From contig NZ_CP101458.1 of the NCBI RefSeq assembly GCF_024362525.1, positions 186,001-250,000 on the forward strand: 64,000 nt of DNA, read 5' to 3'. This DNA is from Natrononativus amylolyticus (lineage in GTDB: Archaea; Halobacteriota; Halobacteria; Halobacteriales; Natrialbaceae). Below the pieces are notes generated by a model, which was given only the letters and a program-made list of their open reading frames with translations, did not search any database and had not been told where the DNA came from. Positions 1 through 8,129 of this stretch are shown here, piece by piece. The translations under genes and the position numbers were made by a program. Every line of letters begins with the position of its first letter. The first letter of the stretch is position 1.

Positions 1-203
1 ATGACGGCGCGCTCCTCGAGCATCTCCGAGAGCGTCGGTTCGACGATGGCGCCGAGCATGAACAGCCCGAAGAAGAGCACCGAGAGCAGGCCGGTGACGA
101 GCAGTCGGTTCGCACTGAGCAGTACCCAGAGCTTCAGCCGGCTCTCGTTGGCCCGCTCGCGCATCGTGTTCGCGGTGCCGGCGTCGCTCTCGTCCTCACT
201 CAT
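1..203 (-). CDS. Membrane protein, N-terminal part (runs off the left edge)
   Basis: Reading leftward from the ATG at 203, the visible 67 residues start with a short acidic, charged stretch, then a basic segment (MRERANESRLKLWVLL) and a hydrophobic helix (LLVTGLLSVLFFGLFMLGAIV), followed by a charged exposed stretch. This is the start of an integral membrane protein whose remainder lies outside the window. The start codon overlaps the stop of the DUF4177-like gene by 8 nt (ATGAGTGA), so the two are probably co-transcribed. Similar beginnings occur in an uncharacterised haloarchaeal membrane family, from memory; the function is unknown. Confidence 0.7.
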   Translation of the reverse strand, partial: MSEDESDAGTANTMRERANESRLKLWVLLSANRLLVTGLLSVLFFGLFMLGAIVEPTLSEMLEERAV

Positions 204-399
204 CGTCCGAACCCGCCGGTCGTTTGAGCACGAGGAACTTGGTGCCGCCGCCGCTGTAGTCGATGGTGTCGACGAGCTCCCACCCGTCGGCTCCCAGCTC
301 GTTCAGCACGGTCTTCGGGTCGGCCGCCTCCTCCATCGTCGGCCCACGGGGTGGACGAACGGTCTCGTACTCCCAGATCGTCCCGGTGTTCCCTGCCAT
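196..399 (-). CDS. DUF4177-like small protein
   Basis: 67 residues. The pattern of an aromatic N-terminal strand (IWEYETV), then LNELGADGWELVDTIDY and a final FLVLKRP strand is typical of DUF4177 proteins, small beta-rich proteins of unknown role. I chose the ATG at 399; an in-frame ATG further upstream (462) would add 21 residues unlike the family. It overlaps the following membrane-protein gene by 8 nt, suggesting translational coupling. Nothing shows a biochemical function. Confidence 0.75.
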   Translation of the reverse strand: MAGNTGTIWEYETVRPPRGPTMEEAADPKTVLNELGADGWELVDTIDYSGGGTKFLVLKRPAGSDDE

Positions 400-491
400 C
401 GGATCCACTCCTACCACGAAGCGCGTGAAAACCGTTGCTCTGGCGGACACACTGTCGGCCACTCGGTCCGGTCGCTCACCGAACCCCCTCC

Positions 492-764
492 TCAGGCCTG
501 CTCGAGGTCTTCGCGATACGTCTCGGCGTGCTCGAGCGCCCGGTCGATGCTGTTTGCGGTGTCGGCGTCCGACTGCTCTCGAGCCTGCCGGAGCGTGTTC
601 AGGTGGCCGTCGAGGACGGCGTGGTCGGCCTCCCGGTCGGCGGCGGCGAGTTCGGCGAACGCCCCGGCGGTCTCGCGGAGCGCGTCGCGGACGTCGTCGT
701 CGGCCGTCTCGGCGGCTCCCTCGAGTTCGCTCCGGGCCTGCTGTAAGTGCTGATCGTCGGCCAT
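492..764 (-). CDS. Small helical haloarchaeal protein (DUF7553-like)
   Basis: 90 residues, almost entirely predicted helix and very acidic (many Asp, Glu and Ala, no Cys). Alternating charged and Ala/Leu positions (QQARSELEGAAETADDD, LRQAREQSDADT) suggest a helical bundle or coiled coil. It resembles a small haloarchaeal family that I recall as DUF7553; this is from memory. No catalytic motif or membrane segment is visible. It stands alone on the minus strand between the DUF4177-like gene and the amidotransferase. Function unknown. Confidence 0.65.
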   Translation of the reverse strand: MADDQHLQQARSELEGAAETADDDVRDALRETAGAFAELAAADREADHAVLDGHLNTLRQAREQSDADTANSIDRALEHAETYREDLEQA

Positions 765-862
765 ACCGGCACCACCACGACCGCGGTGAAAACGCTTATC
801 GGTGGGGAAAGCGGGGTGGGGTTTCGACGTCGACGCGGACGATCGACCACCCTACCGGTCGG

Positions 863-1519
863 TCACGCGTCGGTCGACCCGCGAACGAGCGAGGTGAAGT
901 TCTCGAAAACGCGGGCGGCCGTCACGTCGTCGTAGGAGTGGTCCGTCTCGGTCCACCCGAAGTCCCGCTCGATCCGGTTGTGGTAGTCGCTCGAGAGCTC
1001 CGGGTGGAACTGGACCGTCCACAGCGGCGCGTCGCGGTGGCGGGTTCCGAAGTGCGGCGAGTGCTCGGTCCGCGCGATGGTCTCCATTCCCTCGCCGGGT
1101 TCGAGCACGCTGTCGCCGTGAATTGCCGGGACGACGGGCGCGACGCCGTCGAACAGCGGGTCGCCGTCGAAATCGACGGCGACCAGCCGGTGGGTCGGAC
1201 CGACGTGCTCGACCCGGCCGCCGAGCGCGGCGTTTGCGACCTGGTGGCCGAAGCAGACTCCCAACGTCGGGATCCGCCGTTCGACGAGTTCGCGGATCAG
1301 CTCCTGCTGGTCCGCAATCCAGGGCTCGTCCTCGACCTCGTACACGCCGGCGGTGCTTCCCGAGATCACGACGGCGTCGATCCCCTCGAGGTCGGGGCGC
1401 TCGCCCGCGGGGAAGTTACACTCGAGACAGCCGGGGAAGTGACTCGCGAGTTCGTTGGAGTGGTACTCGTAGGCGGCGTCCACCTCGTTGTGGACGACGA
1501 GAACGGTCGGCGACTCCAT
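863..1519 (-). CDS. Class I glutamine amidotransferase-like protein
   Basis: 218 residues, a single GATase1 domain. The nucleophile elbow is intact (LGVCFGHQ, Cys89) and the His-Glu pair is present (VQFHPE, His172 and Glu174), so the triad needed to release ammonia from glutamine is complete. There is no fused synthetase domain. This matches the free-standing GMP-synthase-like amidotransferases (GuaA N-terminal/YfeJ type), whose acceptor partner is usually unknown. Neighbours (small proteins and divergently transcribed uvrB) give no pathway clue. It could also be a gamma-glutamyl hydrolase-like enzyme. Family is certain, substrate is not. Confidence 0.85.
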   Translation of the reverse strand: MESPTVLVVHNEVDAAYEYHSNELASHFPGCLECNFPAGERPDLEGIDAVVISGSTAGVYEVEDEPWIADQQELIRELVERRIPTLGVCFGHQVANAALGGRVEHVGPTHRLVAVDFDGDPLFDGVAPVVPAIHGDSVLEPGEGMETIARTEHSPHFGTRHRDAPLWTVQFHPELSSDYHNRIERDFGWTETDHSYDDVTAARVFENFTSLVRGSTDA

Positions 1520-1612
1520 AGCTGGACGGACGACCCCGACAATGATAGGTATCGGGGGTCTTCGGGGTCAAGCGTGCCGGTCAAGTAGCTCCGGTCCCTT
1601 ACTCGATTCACC

Positions 1613-3673
1613 GTGAGCGACACTCGAGGCCCCCTTCAGCCGGACCGCCCAGACGTCGAACATCCCTTCGAGGTCGACGCGCCATTCGAGCCAGCGGGCG
1701 ACCAGCCCGAGGCGATTTCCCAACTCGCCGAGGGATTTCGGTCGGGCATGGACAGACAGACGCTCCTCGGCGTGACGGGGTCGGGGAAGACCAACACCGT
1801 CTCGTGGGTCGTCGAGGAGGTCCAGAAGCCGACCCTCGTCATCGCCCACAACAAGACCCTGGCGGCGCAGCTGTACGAGGAGTTCCGGAACCTCTTTCCG
1901 AACAACGCCGTCGAGTACTTCGTCTCCTACTACGACTACTACCAGCCCGAGGCCTACGTCGAGCAGTCGGACACCTACATCGACAAAGACGCCTCGATCA
2001 ACGACGAGATCGATCGCCTCCGACACAGCGCCACCCGCTCGCTGCTGACCCGCGAGGACGTCATCGTCGTCGCCTCGGTGTCGGCGATCTACGGACTGGG
2101 TGACCCGCGAAACTACGTCGACATGGCGATGCGCCTCGAGGTCGGCGAGGAGGTTGGCCGCGACGAACTGCTGAAACGGCTCGTCGACCTGAACTACGAG
2201 CGCAACGACGTCGACTTCACCAACGGCACGTTCCGCGTGCGCGGGGACACCCTCGAGATCTTCCCGATGTACGGCCGCTACGCCGTCCGCGTCGAGCTCT
2301 GGGGCGACGAGATCGACCGGATGGTGAAGGTGGACCCGCTCGAGGGCGAGACCAAGGGCGAACAGCAGGCGGTGCTCGTCCACCCCGCGGAGCACTACTC
2401 GATCCCGGAGACGCGCTTAGAGCGGGCGATGGACGAGATCCGCGAGGACCTCGACTCTCGGATCTCGTACTTCGAGCGGAAAGGTGATCTGGTGGCGGCC
2501 CAGCGCATCGAGGAGCGAACGACGTTCGACCTCGAGATGATGGCCGAGACGGGCTACTGTTCTGGCATCGAGAACTACTCGCTGTATCTCTCCGATCGCG
2601 AGTCCGGCGAGGCCCCCTACACCCTGCTCGACTACTTCCCCGAGGACTTCCTCACCGTGGTCGACGAGTCCCACGTCACCCTCCCGCAGGTCCGCGGCCA
2701 GTACGCGGGCGACAAGTCGCGCAAGGACTCGCTGGTGGACAACGGCTTCCGGCTGCCGACGGCCTACGACAACCGCCCGCTCACCTTCGAGGAGTTCGAG
2801 GAGAAGACCGACCAGACACTCTACGTGAGCGCGACGCCGGGCGACTACGAGCGCGAGGAGAGCGAGCGGATCGTCGAACAGATCGTTCGTCCGACCCACC
2901 TCGTCGACCCGGAGGTGTCGGTGTCGCCCGCCAGCGGCCAGATCGACGACCTGATGGACCGCATCGACGGCCGTATCGACCGCGACGAGCGCACGCTCGT
3001 GACGACGCTCACCAAGCGGATGGCCGAGGACCTCACGGAGTACTTAGAGGAAGCCGGCGTCGACGTCGAATACATGCACGACGAGACCGACACCTTAGAG
3101 CGCCACGAGATTATCCGCTCCCTTCGGTTAGGGGAGATCGACGTCCTCGTCGGGATCAACCTGCTCCGGGAGGGGCTGGACATCCCCGAAGTCTCGCTCG
3201 TCGCCATTCTGGACGCCGACCAGGAGGGCTTTCTTCGCTCCGAGACGACTCTGGTCCAGACGATGGGACGAGCGGCCCGCAACGTCAACGGCGAGGTGAT
3301 TCTCTACGCCGACGACCCCTCGAGCGCTATGGAGTCGGCGATCGAGGAGACCCGCCGGCGCCGGGAGATCCAGCGGGAGTACAACGCAGAACACGGCTAC
3401 GAGCCGATGACGATCGACAAGGAGGTCGGCGAGACGAGCCTGCCGGGGAGCAAAACGGACACCTCGAGCGTCTCCGGGCGCGATCTGAAAGACGACGACG
3501 AGGCTGCCCGGTATATCGACGACCTCGAGGACCGGATGGAGGAGGCGGCGAGCAACCTCGAGTTCGAACTCGCGGCAGACATCCGCGACCGGATCCGAGA
3601 GGTCCGCGAGGAGTTCGACCTCGCGGGCGGCGACGAGGAGGAGGGAATCGCGCCGCCGGCGGAGGAGTTCTGA
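1613..3673 (+). CDS. uvrB: UvrABC system protein B (excision nuclease helicase subunit)
   Basis: 686 residues, normal for UvrB. UvrB is loaded on damaged DNA by UvrA, verifies the lesion with its beta-hairpin, and recruits UvrC. Visible are Walker A GVTGSGKT (residues 53-60), the Tyr-rich beta-hairpin region ([12 protein letters not shown], about 103-114), the [11 protein letters not shown] motif, the helicase motifs in domain 3 ([14 protein letters not shown], then TMGRAARN), and a C-terminal UVR motif (about 640-675) that binds UvrC. The start is GTG at 1613, giving [10 protein letters not shown]; no better ATG lies upstream. The bacterial-type system is widespread in haloarchaea and is thought to have been acquired from bacteria. 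uvrC lies 4.5 kb downstream on the other strand. Confidence 0.97.
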   Translation: MSDTRGPLQPDRPDVEHPFEVDAPFEPAGDQPEAISQLAEGFRSGMDRQTLLGVTGSGKTNTVSWVVEEVQKPTLVIAHNKTLAAQLYEEFRNLFPNNAVEYFVSYYDYYQPEAYVEQSDTYIDKDASINDEIDRLRHSATRSLLTREDVIVVASVSAIYGLGDPRNYVDMAMRLEVGEEVGRDELLKRLVDLNYERNDVDFTNGTFRVRGDTLEIFPMYGRYAVRVELWGDEIDRMVKVDPLEGETKGEQQAVLVHPAEHYSIPETRLERAMDEIREDLDSRISYFERKGDLVAAQRIEERTTFDLEMMAETGYCSGIENYSLYLSDRESGEAPYTLLDYFPEDFLTVVDESHVTLPQVRGQYAGDKSRKDSLVDNGFRLPTAYDNRPLTFEEFEEKTDQTLYVSATPGDYEREESERIVEQIVRPTHLVDPEVSVSPASGQIDDLMDRIDGRIDRDERTLVTTLTKRMAEDLTEYLEEAGVDVEYMHDETDTLERHEIIRSLRLGEIDVLVGINLLREGLDIPEVSLVAILDADQEGFLRSETTLVQTMGRAARNVNGEVILYADDPSSAMESAIEETRRRREIQREYNAEHGYEPMTIDKEVGETSLPGSKTDTSSVSGRDLKDDDEAARYIDDLEDRMEEAASNLEFELAADIRDRIREVREEFDLAGGDEEEGIAPPAEEF

Positions 3674-3724
3674 GACCGCCCGCTTTCAACCGGGCGATAG
3701 CGCCGCCGTGGCGCTTTCCCTCCA

Positions 3725-4120
3725 CTAGTCGCGATACGTTTCGACGTCAACTACTCTTCGCGTCTCCGGGTGAGTGAGATCGCTGTCCGCCGAAACGAGC
3801 GGCGCATTCAGCTCCCTGCCGACAGCGGCGATCAGCCCGTCCGCGCCGGCCAGGAACGGCCCCTCGGGGCCGATCTCGTCGGCGATCTCTCCCGCGAGGA
3901 TCGCGGTCTCCTCGTCGACGTCGTACACGTCTCCCCACGAGAGATCGGCGACCACCGCGGCAACGTCGCCGTCGGGAGCGTTTCCCTCCCCGACCAGCAC
4001 TTCGGCGTACGCCGGTGCGGGAAACACGAAGGCCTCGTCGTCGTTCGCGAGGAGGTACTCGGCGGCTACGTCGACGCCGTTCAGGTAGTCGATGAGAAAC
4101 GACGCGTCGAGGACCTTCAT
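3725..4120 (-). CDS. vapC: PIN-domain ribonuclease toxin (VapC family)
   Basis: 131 residues with the acidic pocket of PIN-domain RNases: Asp5 (MKVLDASFLID), Glu40 (AYAEVL), Asp94 (GADGLIAA) and Asp112/Asp114 near the end. VapC toxins cut tRNA or rRNA and are neutralised by a cognate antitoxin. The gene overlaps the upstream antitoxin by 4 nt (ATGA), the classical toxin-antitoxin arrangement. It runs toward uvrB with about 50 bp between the two stop codons. The target RNA cannot be read from the sequence. Confidence 0.88.
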   Translation of the reverse strand: MKVLDASFLIDYLNGVDVAAEYLLANDDEAFVFPAPAYAEVLVGEGNAPDGDVAAVVADLSWGDVYDVDEETAILAGEIADEIGPEGPFLAGADGLIAAVGRELNAPLVSADSDLTHPETRRVVDVETYRD

Positions 4121-4359
4121 TCCGGATCCGCCAACCGCTGCATCCGTTCTTTCGACTTCCGTTTGGACGCCTCTCGAGCCTCCCGAACCCGTTCCGCCTG
4201 ATCGTCCGACCAGCGTCCGAACCCGGCGAGCAGGTCGCGCTCATCGTCGGCGAGAAGGCGCTCGAGGGTGTCGTTGTAACTCTCTCCCTCCCGGCGGTGT
4301 CGGTCGAGCGTCCGTTTCACCCGACTACTGACCCGGATCTGTTCGTCCGCTGTTCCCAT
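4117..4359 (-). CDS. vapB: VapB-type antitoxin (ribbon-helix-helix-like)
   Basis: 80 residues. An N-terminal strand (EQIRVSSRVKRTL) followed by helices with ESYNDTLERLL has the ribbon-helix-helix pattern of archaeal VapB antitoxins that dimerise and bind their own promoter. The Arg/Lys-rich helical tail (ERVREAREASKRKSKERMQRL) would wrap the toxin active site. ATG at 4359 is preferred over further upstream codons because the RHH strand starts there and a repeat element abuts it. The stop overlaps the vapC start (ATGA). Assignment rests on context plus fold pattern. Confidence 0.8.
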   Translation of the reverse strand: MGTADEQIRVSSRVKRTLDRHRREGESYNDTLERLLADDERDLLAGFGRWSDDQAERVREAREASKRKSKERMQRLADPE

Positions 4360-4380
4360 GCGTTGACGTTCGCGTTGACG
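4360..4380 (-). promoter_or_regulatory. Tandem 9-bp repeat, candidate VapBC operator
   Basis: Read on the minus strand, CGTCAACGC occurs twice with GAA between the copies, and the second copy directly abuts the vapB ATG. The copies are 12 bp apart centre to centre. RHH antitoxins commonly bind short tandem sites in their own promoter, so this is a natural candidate for autoregulation. No factor binding is shown. Confidence 0.4.
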
Positions 4381-4423
4381 CCACTTCGTCTTTTGGTTTG
4401 GACGAGTGAGAACCCGTTTTCCC

Positions 4424-5290
4424 CTATCGTTCACGCCCTCGAGGCGCCGTCGCCTGGGCGATCCGCGCGGCGACCGCGGCGGTGGTGCCGACCGCCCGGA
4501 CGACACCGCCGGTCGCGTTGGCGACCCCTCGCTGGGCGTAGTGGGCCGGTTTCACCGCGATCTTCCCCGTCTCGGCGGCGACGTCCCAGGCCAATCGATC
4601 GACGAACTCGAGGCGCGAGCGCGACCACCGCCCCGGGTGGGCGAGGACGTACAGCCGGGGGCAGTCGCCGGCCTCGAGGAACTCGACGAAGTCGTCCGTC
4701 GTCTCGACGAGGCCGAAGTCGGGGTCGACGGTTCCCCACCGCCGACCCGTATCGGAGAGGTACGACGGCAGCGTCGGGTCCTCGTCGTCCTTCTCGACGT
4801 CGAGGTAGGCCTCCCCCAGCAGGTCGTACTCCGCCGGCGAGCGCTCTCCCTCCCAGATGTCGAGGTTCAGGTGCCGCGAGAGCGGGCTGCCGTGCGAGCA
4901 GGCGGTTTCGATCGTCGCGTGCTCGCGGAAGGCCGCGAGGTTGGCCGCGAACTGGCGGTGGGCTCTGCGCCGGTCGCCGCGGGCGCGGGCCAGGTCCTCG
5001 TAGTGGTAGCCGATCTCGTGGCCCATCTCGGCCATCTCGGCGACGATCTCGGGCTCGAACGTCGAGGTCCGGAAGTAGTACGTCGACGCCACGCCGTGGC
5101 GCGCCTCGAGGCGGGCCATCGAGCGGGCGATCTCGACCCGCCGGTCGACGTCGTGGCGCAGGATGAGGTACCGCTCGGGGAGGGTCTCCGCCCGCAGGTA
5201 CTCCGCCACCGTGAGGACCTCGTAGTCGGCGTCGACGGCGGCACCGACGAGTCGGTCGTACGCGTCGAACGTGAAGTCGCGAACGTTCAT
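4424..5290 (-). CDS. Polysaccharide deacetylase-like (NodB-fold) protein
   Basis: 288 residues. The segment YLILRHDVDRRVE carries the HDVD metal-binding motif, and MGHEIGYHYEDL is the second NodB motif. Both are typical of polysaccharide deacetylase-fold proteins, which remove acetyl groups from N-acetylated sugars using a metal ion. No signal peptide is visible, so a cytoplasmic role on a sugar or a related amide is possible. The C-terminal third (about 230-288) is unlike the catalytic core. ATG at 5290 (MNVRDFTFDAYDRL) is preferred over the longer ORF, whose first 43 residues look non-coding. Substrate unknown. Confidence 0.72.
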   Translation of the reverse strand: MNVRDFTFDAYDRLVGAAVDADYEVLTVAEYLRAETLPERYLILRHDVDRRVEIARSMARLEARHGVASTYYFRTSTFEPEIVAEMAEMGHEIGYHYEDLARARGDRRRAHRQFAANLAAFREHATIETACSHGSPLSRHLNLDIWEGERSPAEYDLLGEAYLDVEKDDEDPTLPSYLSDTGRRWGTVDPDFGLVETTDDFVEFLEAGDCPRLYVLAHPGRWSRSRLEFVDRLAWDVAAETGKIAVKPAHYAQRGVANATGGVVRAVGTTAAVAARIAQATAPRGRER

Positions 5291-5478
5291 ACACGGGGAG
5301 ACGACTGTCAGGGAATTAGCTATCCGCCGACTACCGTCCGCGACCGGGCGGGTACGGACTACGTACCGCATCTCGTGAGCGTCACTCGAGCCGTATCGTC
5401 CGCTGGCGACGACGGTCACCGGTGTACGACGTCGTTACCCTCGCCACTGTCACCGGTTGGGACCGGTTTCCGGACCGG

Positions 5479-5958
5479 TTACAACTCGAGGGTGTACACG
5501 ACCTCGCGGTGTGTTTCGCCGCCGATATCGACCTCCCCGTCCCCCGTCTGTTCGAAGCCCAGTCCCTCGTAGAACTCGCGGCCGCCCGCGTTCGAGGCGA
5601 GGTCGATCGCCCGCATGCGCTCCATGTTGAAGTCCTCGAGAGCCGAGCGCAGGCGGTCGTGCAGCGCCGTCCCGACGCCCTGGCGCTGGTGGTCGGGGTG
5701 GACGTACATTCGCAGGACGTCGCCCTCATCCTCCTGGACGACGCCGTGTGTAAACCCGACGACTTCGTCGTCCGCTTCGGCGACGAGCACGGCGGTGCCG
5801 GCGGTCGATAGCGCGCGCTCGAGTTCCTCGTCAGCGTACCAGTCGTTGACGGTGTCGTCGATAACGTCCTCGGGAATATCGTAGGTGTCGTGCCAGGTCT
5901 CGCGGGCGACCTCGCGGATCGCCTCGCGGTCGTCGGCCGTGGCCGGTCTAATCTCCAT
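5479..5958 (-). CDS. GNAT family N-acetyltransferase
   Basis: 159 residues starting MEIRPATADDREAIREVARETWHDTY. The acetyl-CoA binding motif A is clear (VLRMYVHPDHQRQGVGTALHDRL), followed by motif B (FYEGLGFEQTG). It would transfer an acetyl group from acetyl-CoA to an amine: a small molecule, a protein N-terminus or a lysine. ATG at 5958 is chosen because a TATA-like box lies about 27 nt before it, while the longer ORF starts inside that promoter. Substrate unknown. Confidence 0.88.
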   Translation of the reverse strand: MEIRPATADDREAIREVARETWHDTYDIPEDVIDDTVNDWYADEELERALSTAGTAVLVAEADDEVVGFTHGVVQEDEGDVLRMYVHPDHQRQGVGTALHDRLRSALEDFNMERMRAIDLASNAGGREFYEGLGFEQTGDGEVDIGGETHREVVYTLEL

Positions 5959-5983
5959 GTCGTGCACTACGGTAGCGAACGAC

Positions 5984-5993
5984 AAAATTATAG
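5984..5993 (-). promoter_or_regulatory. TATA-like box of the GNAT gene
   Basis: CTATAATTTT on the minus strand, centred about 31 bp upstream of the ATG at 5958. This predicts a transcript start within a few bases of the start codon, as is common in haloarchaea. Confidence 0.5.
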
Positions 5994-6208
5994 GCTCCAC
6001 AGAATCCTCGGTGGCCAGGGAGCGTAACACTCTCTGCGGTCCGTACGAAGACGAACGCACCGCCTCGATGGCCACGCTCGTCGACGAGTCGCATCTCGGA
6101 TCAGTGTCAAGACGCGGGATCGCGTTCGATAGCGTCTACACGAGGCTCGAGGCGCGTATCTGGCACGAAGCCGACTCTCACCACCGCACTCCCTCTACTA
6201 ACGGCAAC

Positions 6209-6216
6209 GATAAATA
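6209..6216 (+). promoter_or_regulatory. TATA-like box of the CPBP protease gene
   Basis: GATAAATA centred about 29 bp before the ATG at 6242, predicting a nearly leaderless transcript and supporting that start over the long upstream extension of the reading frame. Confidence 0.5.
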
Positions 6217-6241
6217 CTCGACAGGTGTCTTATCGGTTATC

Positions 6242-6979
6242 ATGGGAGAATCAGGGCATGCCGCGGACGCACCGCCGACGACGGGCGGACGGGGAAAGAT
6301 TCGAGCCGTCGGGGTCGCCGTCGGACTCACCGTCCTGGCGCTGATTCTCTCGGGCGTTGTGGGCGTCCTCTTCGCCGTTCCACTCTTCGTGCTCGGGTTC
6401 GACTTCGAAAGTACGGCCGTCTTCGTCACTCTCCTCCTCGGGGGGCAGATCGGTTTCTTCGCCGCGGGGTATCTGTACGTCCGTCGCTACGGACTCGCCG
6501 TTCGACTCGCTCGCCCCGACCGCCGGGACCTCTCGTATGCTGCTGGTGGGACGATCGTCGCACTGGTCTTCGCGACCGGTGCGAGTATCGTGCTGGAGTT
6601 CCTCGGTCTCACCCCCGAATCCGTCCTCGAAGGGTTCGTTACGGCGGATCCGCTGATCCTCATCTGGCTCGCTCTCCTGTCGATCGTCGTCGTAGCGCCG
6701 GCCGAAGAGTACCTGTTTCGCGGCGTGATCCAGGGCCGACTCCGGAACACGTTCGGGCCAGCGAGTGCGATCGTCGTTGCGAGTTTGCTGTTCGGCTCGA
6801 TGCACTTCGGGAACTGGACCGGATCGCTCGCCACCGTCGTCGGGTGGGCGTTGCTTATTACGGGCGTCGGTGTCGTCATGGGCGTCCTCTACGAGCGGAC
6901 GAACAACCTCACCGTCCCCATCATCGCCCACGCGGTGTACAACTGTTTCCTCTTTATCGCCGGCTACCTCTTGCTGTAG
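6242..6979 (+). CDS. CPBP family intramembrane glutamic protease
   Basis: 245 residues and about seven hydrophobic segments. The family motifs are intact: EEYLFRG (Glu155, Glu156, Arg160), FGSMHFGNW (His188) and the final HAVYN (His230, Asn234). CPBP (CAAX/Rce1-like) proteases cleave or process substrates within the membrane; in prokaryotes many are linked to bacteriocin immunity or protein maturation. Start chosen at 6242 because of the TATA spacing and because upstream translation looks random. The neighbouring GNAT gene diverges from it. Its natural substrate is unknown. Confidence 0.9.
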   Translation: MGESGHAADAPPTTGGRGKIRAVGVAVGLTVLALILSGVVGVLFAVPLFVLGFDFESTAVFVTLLLGGQIGFFAAGYLYVRRYGLAVRLARPDRRDLSYAAGGTIVALVFATGASIVLEFLGLTPESVLEGFVTADPLILIWLALLSIVVVAPAEEYLFRGVIQGRLRNTFGPASAIVVASLLFGSMHFGNWTGSLATVVGWALLITGVGVVMGVLYERTNNLTVPIIAHAVYNCFLFIAGYLLL

Positions 6980-7136
6980 GGCGCTGTCGCATCTATCGAA
7001 CTCCTGGTAGTAACTCTCGGCGAGAAATCTGCATAGCGGCAGTGTCCAGCGAGGCCGATTTGTGACGCGAGCGGATCGTAGTCGACGGACCCACGGTATC
7101 CGTTCGACTCGAGTTGCCGAACCGAAACGGGAGTTG

Positions 7137-7158
7137 GAGGCGGGCGCGAAGCCGCCTC
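7137..7158 (-). terminator. Weak hairpin 3' of the eIF1 gene
   Basis: GAGGCGG pairs with CCGCCTC across an 8-nt loop, 12 bp beyond the eIF1 stop. No U-tract follows, and archaeal termination usually needs a T-rich tract, so this may only stabilise the mRNA end. Confidence 0.25.
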
Positions 7159-7169
7159 GCTCGCGGCGA

Positions 7170-7466
7170 TCAGGTCTCGACGTCGAACCCCCGGTCGCGA
7201 AGCAGTTTCGGGACTCTGTCGCGGTGGTCGCCCTGCAACTCGATCCGTCCCTCAGTGATCGTGCCGCCGGTTCCGAGGGCGCTCTTGAGACTCGAGGCGA
7301 TCGGCTTAAGCTCCGACTTGGGGAGATCGAATCCCTCGACGATCGTCACCGGCTTCCCGTACCGGCGTTTCTCCATGCGGATCGACAGCGCCTGGGCCGC
7401 GGCCTCGAGGTCGCTGTGGGCGTCGAGTTCGTCGAGTAAGTCCTCGAGCGGGTCGTCGTCTGACAC
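7170..7466 (-). CDS. Translation initiation factor eIF1/SUI1-like
   Basis: 98 residues. SUI1 hallmarks are present: IRMEKRRYGKPVTIVEGFD, then the basic loop region LKSALGTGGTI and ELQGDHRDRVPKLLRDRGF. Archaeal aIF1 binds the small ribosomal subunit near the P site and secures correct start-codon choice. The GTG at 7466 gives a standard N-terminus (MSDDDPLEDLLDEL); an ATG at 7493 would add nine hydrophobic residues and seems less likely. The gene is free-standing. A 7-bp hairpin lies just beyond its stop. Confidence 0.92.
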   Translation of the reverse strand: MSDDDPLEDLLDELDAHSDLEAAAQALSIRMEKRRYGKPVTIVEGFDLPKSELKPIASSLKSALGTGGTITEGRIELQGDHRDRVPKLLRDRGFDVET

Positions 7467-7533
7467 GTTATTCGGTACGCTCGCGAGCAACATAGGGTTG
7501 CTCCCTCTCGAGGAACGCTCCGCCGGCGACGAG

Positions 7534-8004
7534 CTACCCAGTTCGTAGCAACCAGAGCAACGACCCGAGCAGAACGCAGAGAACGGCGATCACGACGGCC
7601 GCGGTCGGGTCGTCCTCGAAGGAGTCCGCGGGCAGCGCGGTAACGTGCGGCGCGAGAAGGGCGTACATCCCGGCCGTCCAGAACAGGAACACCGCGCTCG
7701 CGCTTGCAGGAACGATCGCGTCGGCTCGAACCAGTGCGTGGTCGTACAGCAACAGGAGCAGGCCGGCACCGGCGAACAGCGCGAAAAACAGCCCGGTTAT
7801 CGTCGCCATCCAGTTCACGAGGCCTCCGGCTGCGGCGCTCGAATCTCGAAACCGCTCGAGCGCTTCCGCATCGGTACGTACGAGCAGCGCCGTCGCTTCG
7901 TTCGACCCCAGGATGAGCCCGATCCCAAAAACGAAGATCACGATAACGAGGCCGTAAACGAACCCGACTTCGAGCAGACCGACGGCCGTCTCGAGCACAT
8001 TCAC
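7534..8004 (-). CDS. Small four-helix membrane protein
   Basis: 156 residues with four hydrophobic segments (about 15-35, 65-88, 98-118 and 136-153). A charged cytoplasmic loop follows the first helix (SNEATALLVRTDAEALERFRD). No catalytic or transporter motif is visible. It is transcribed in the same direction as the upstream uvrC but with a gap of about 125 bp. Function unknown. Confidence 0.7.
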   Translation of the reverse strand: MNVLETAVGLLEVGFVYGLVIVIFVFGIGLILGSNEATALLVRTDAEALERFRDSSAAAGGLVNWMATITGLFFALFAGAGLLLLLYDHALVRADAIVPASASAVFLFWTAGMYALLAPHVTALPADSFEDDPTAAVVIAVLCVLLGSLLWLLRTG

Positions 8005-8129
8005 GAAGATAGATACGTTCGTTTTATACGTTCTGGTGTGACTAGCGTCGAGCGGGACGAGCGGGATAAACGTCGTGCACGCACGCGAGCCGTCGCCCGT
8101 GGCCGGTCCTCAACCGAAGTGACGCCGGG

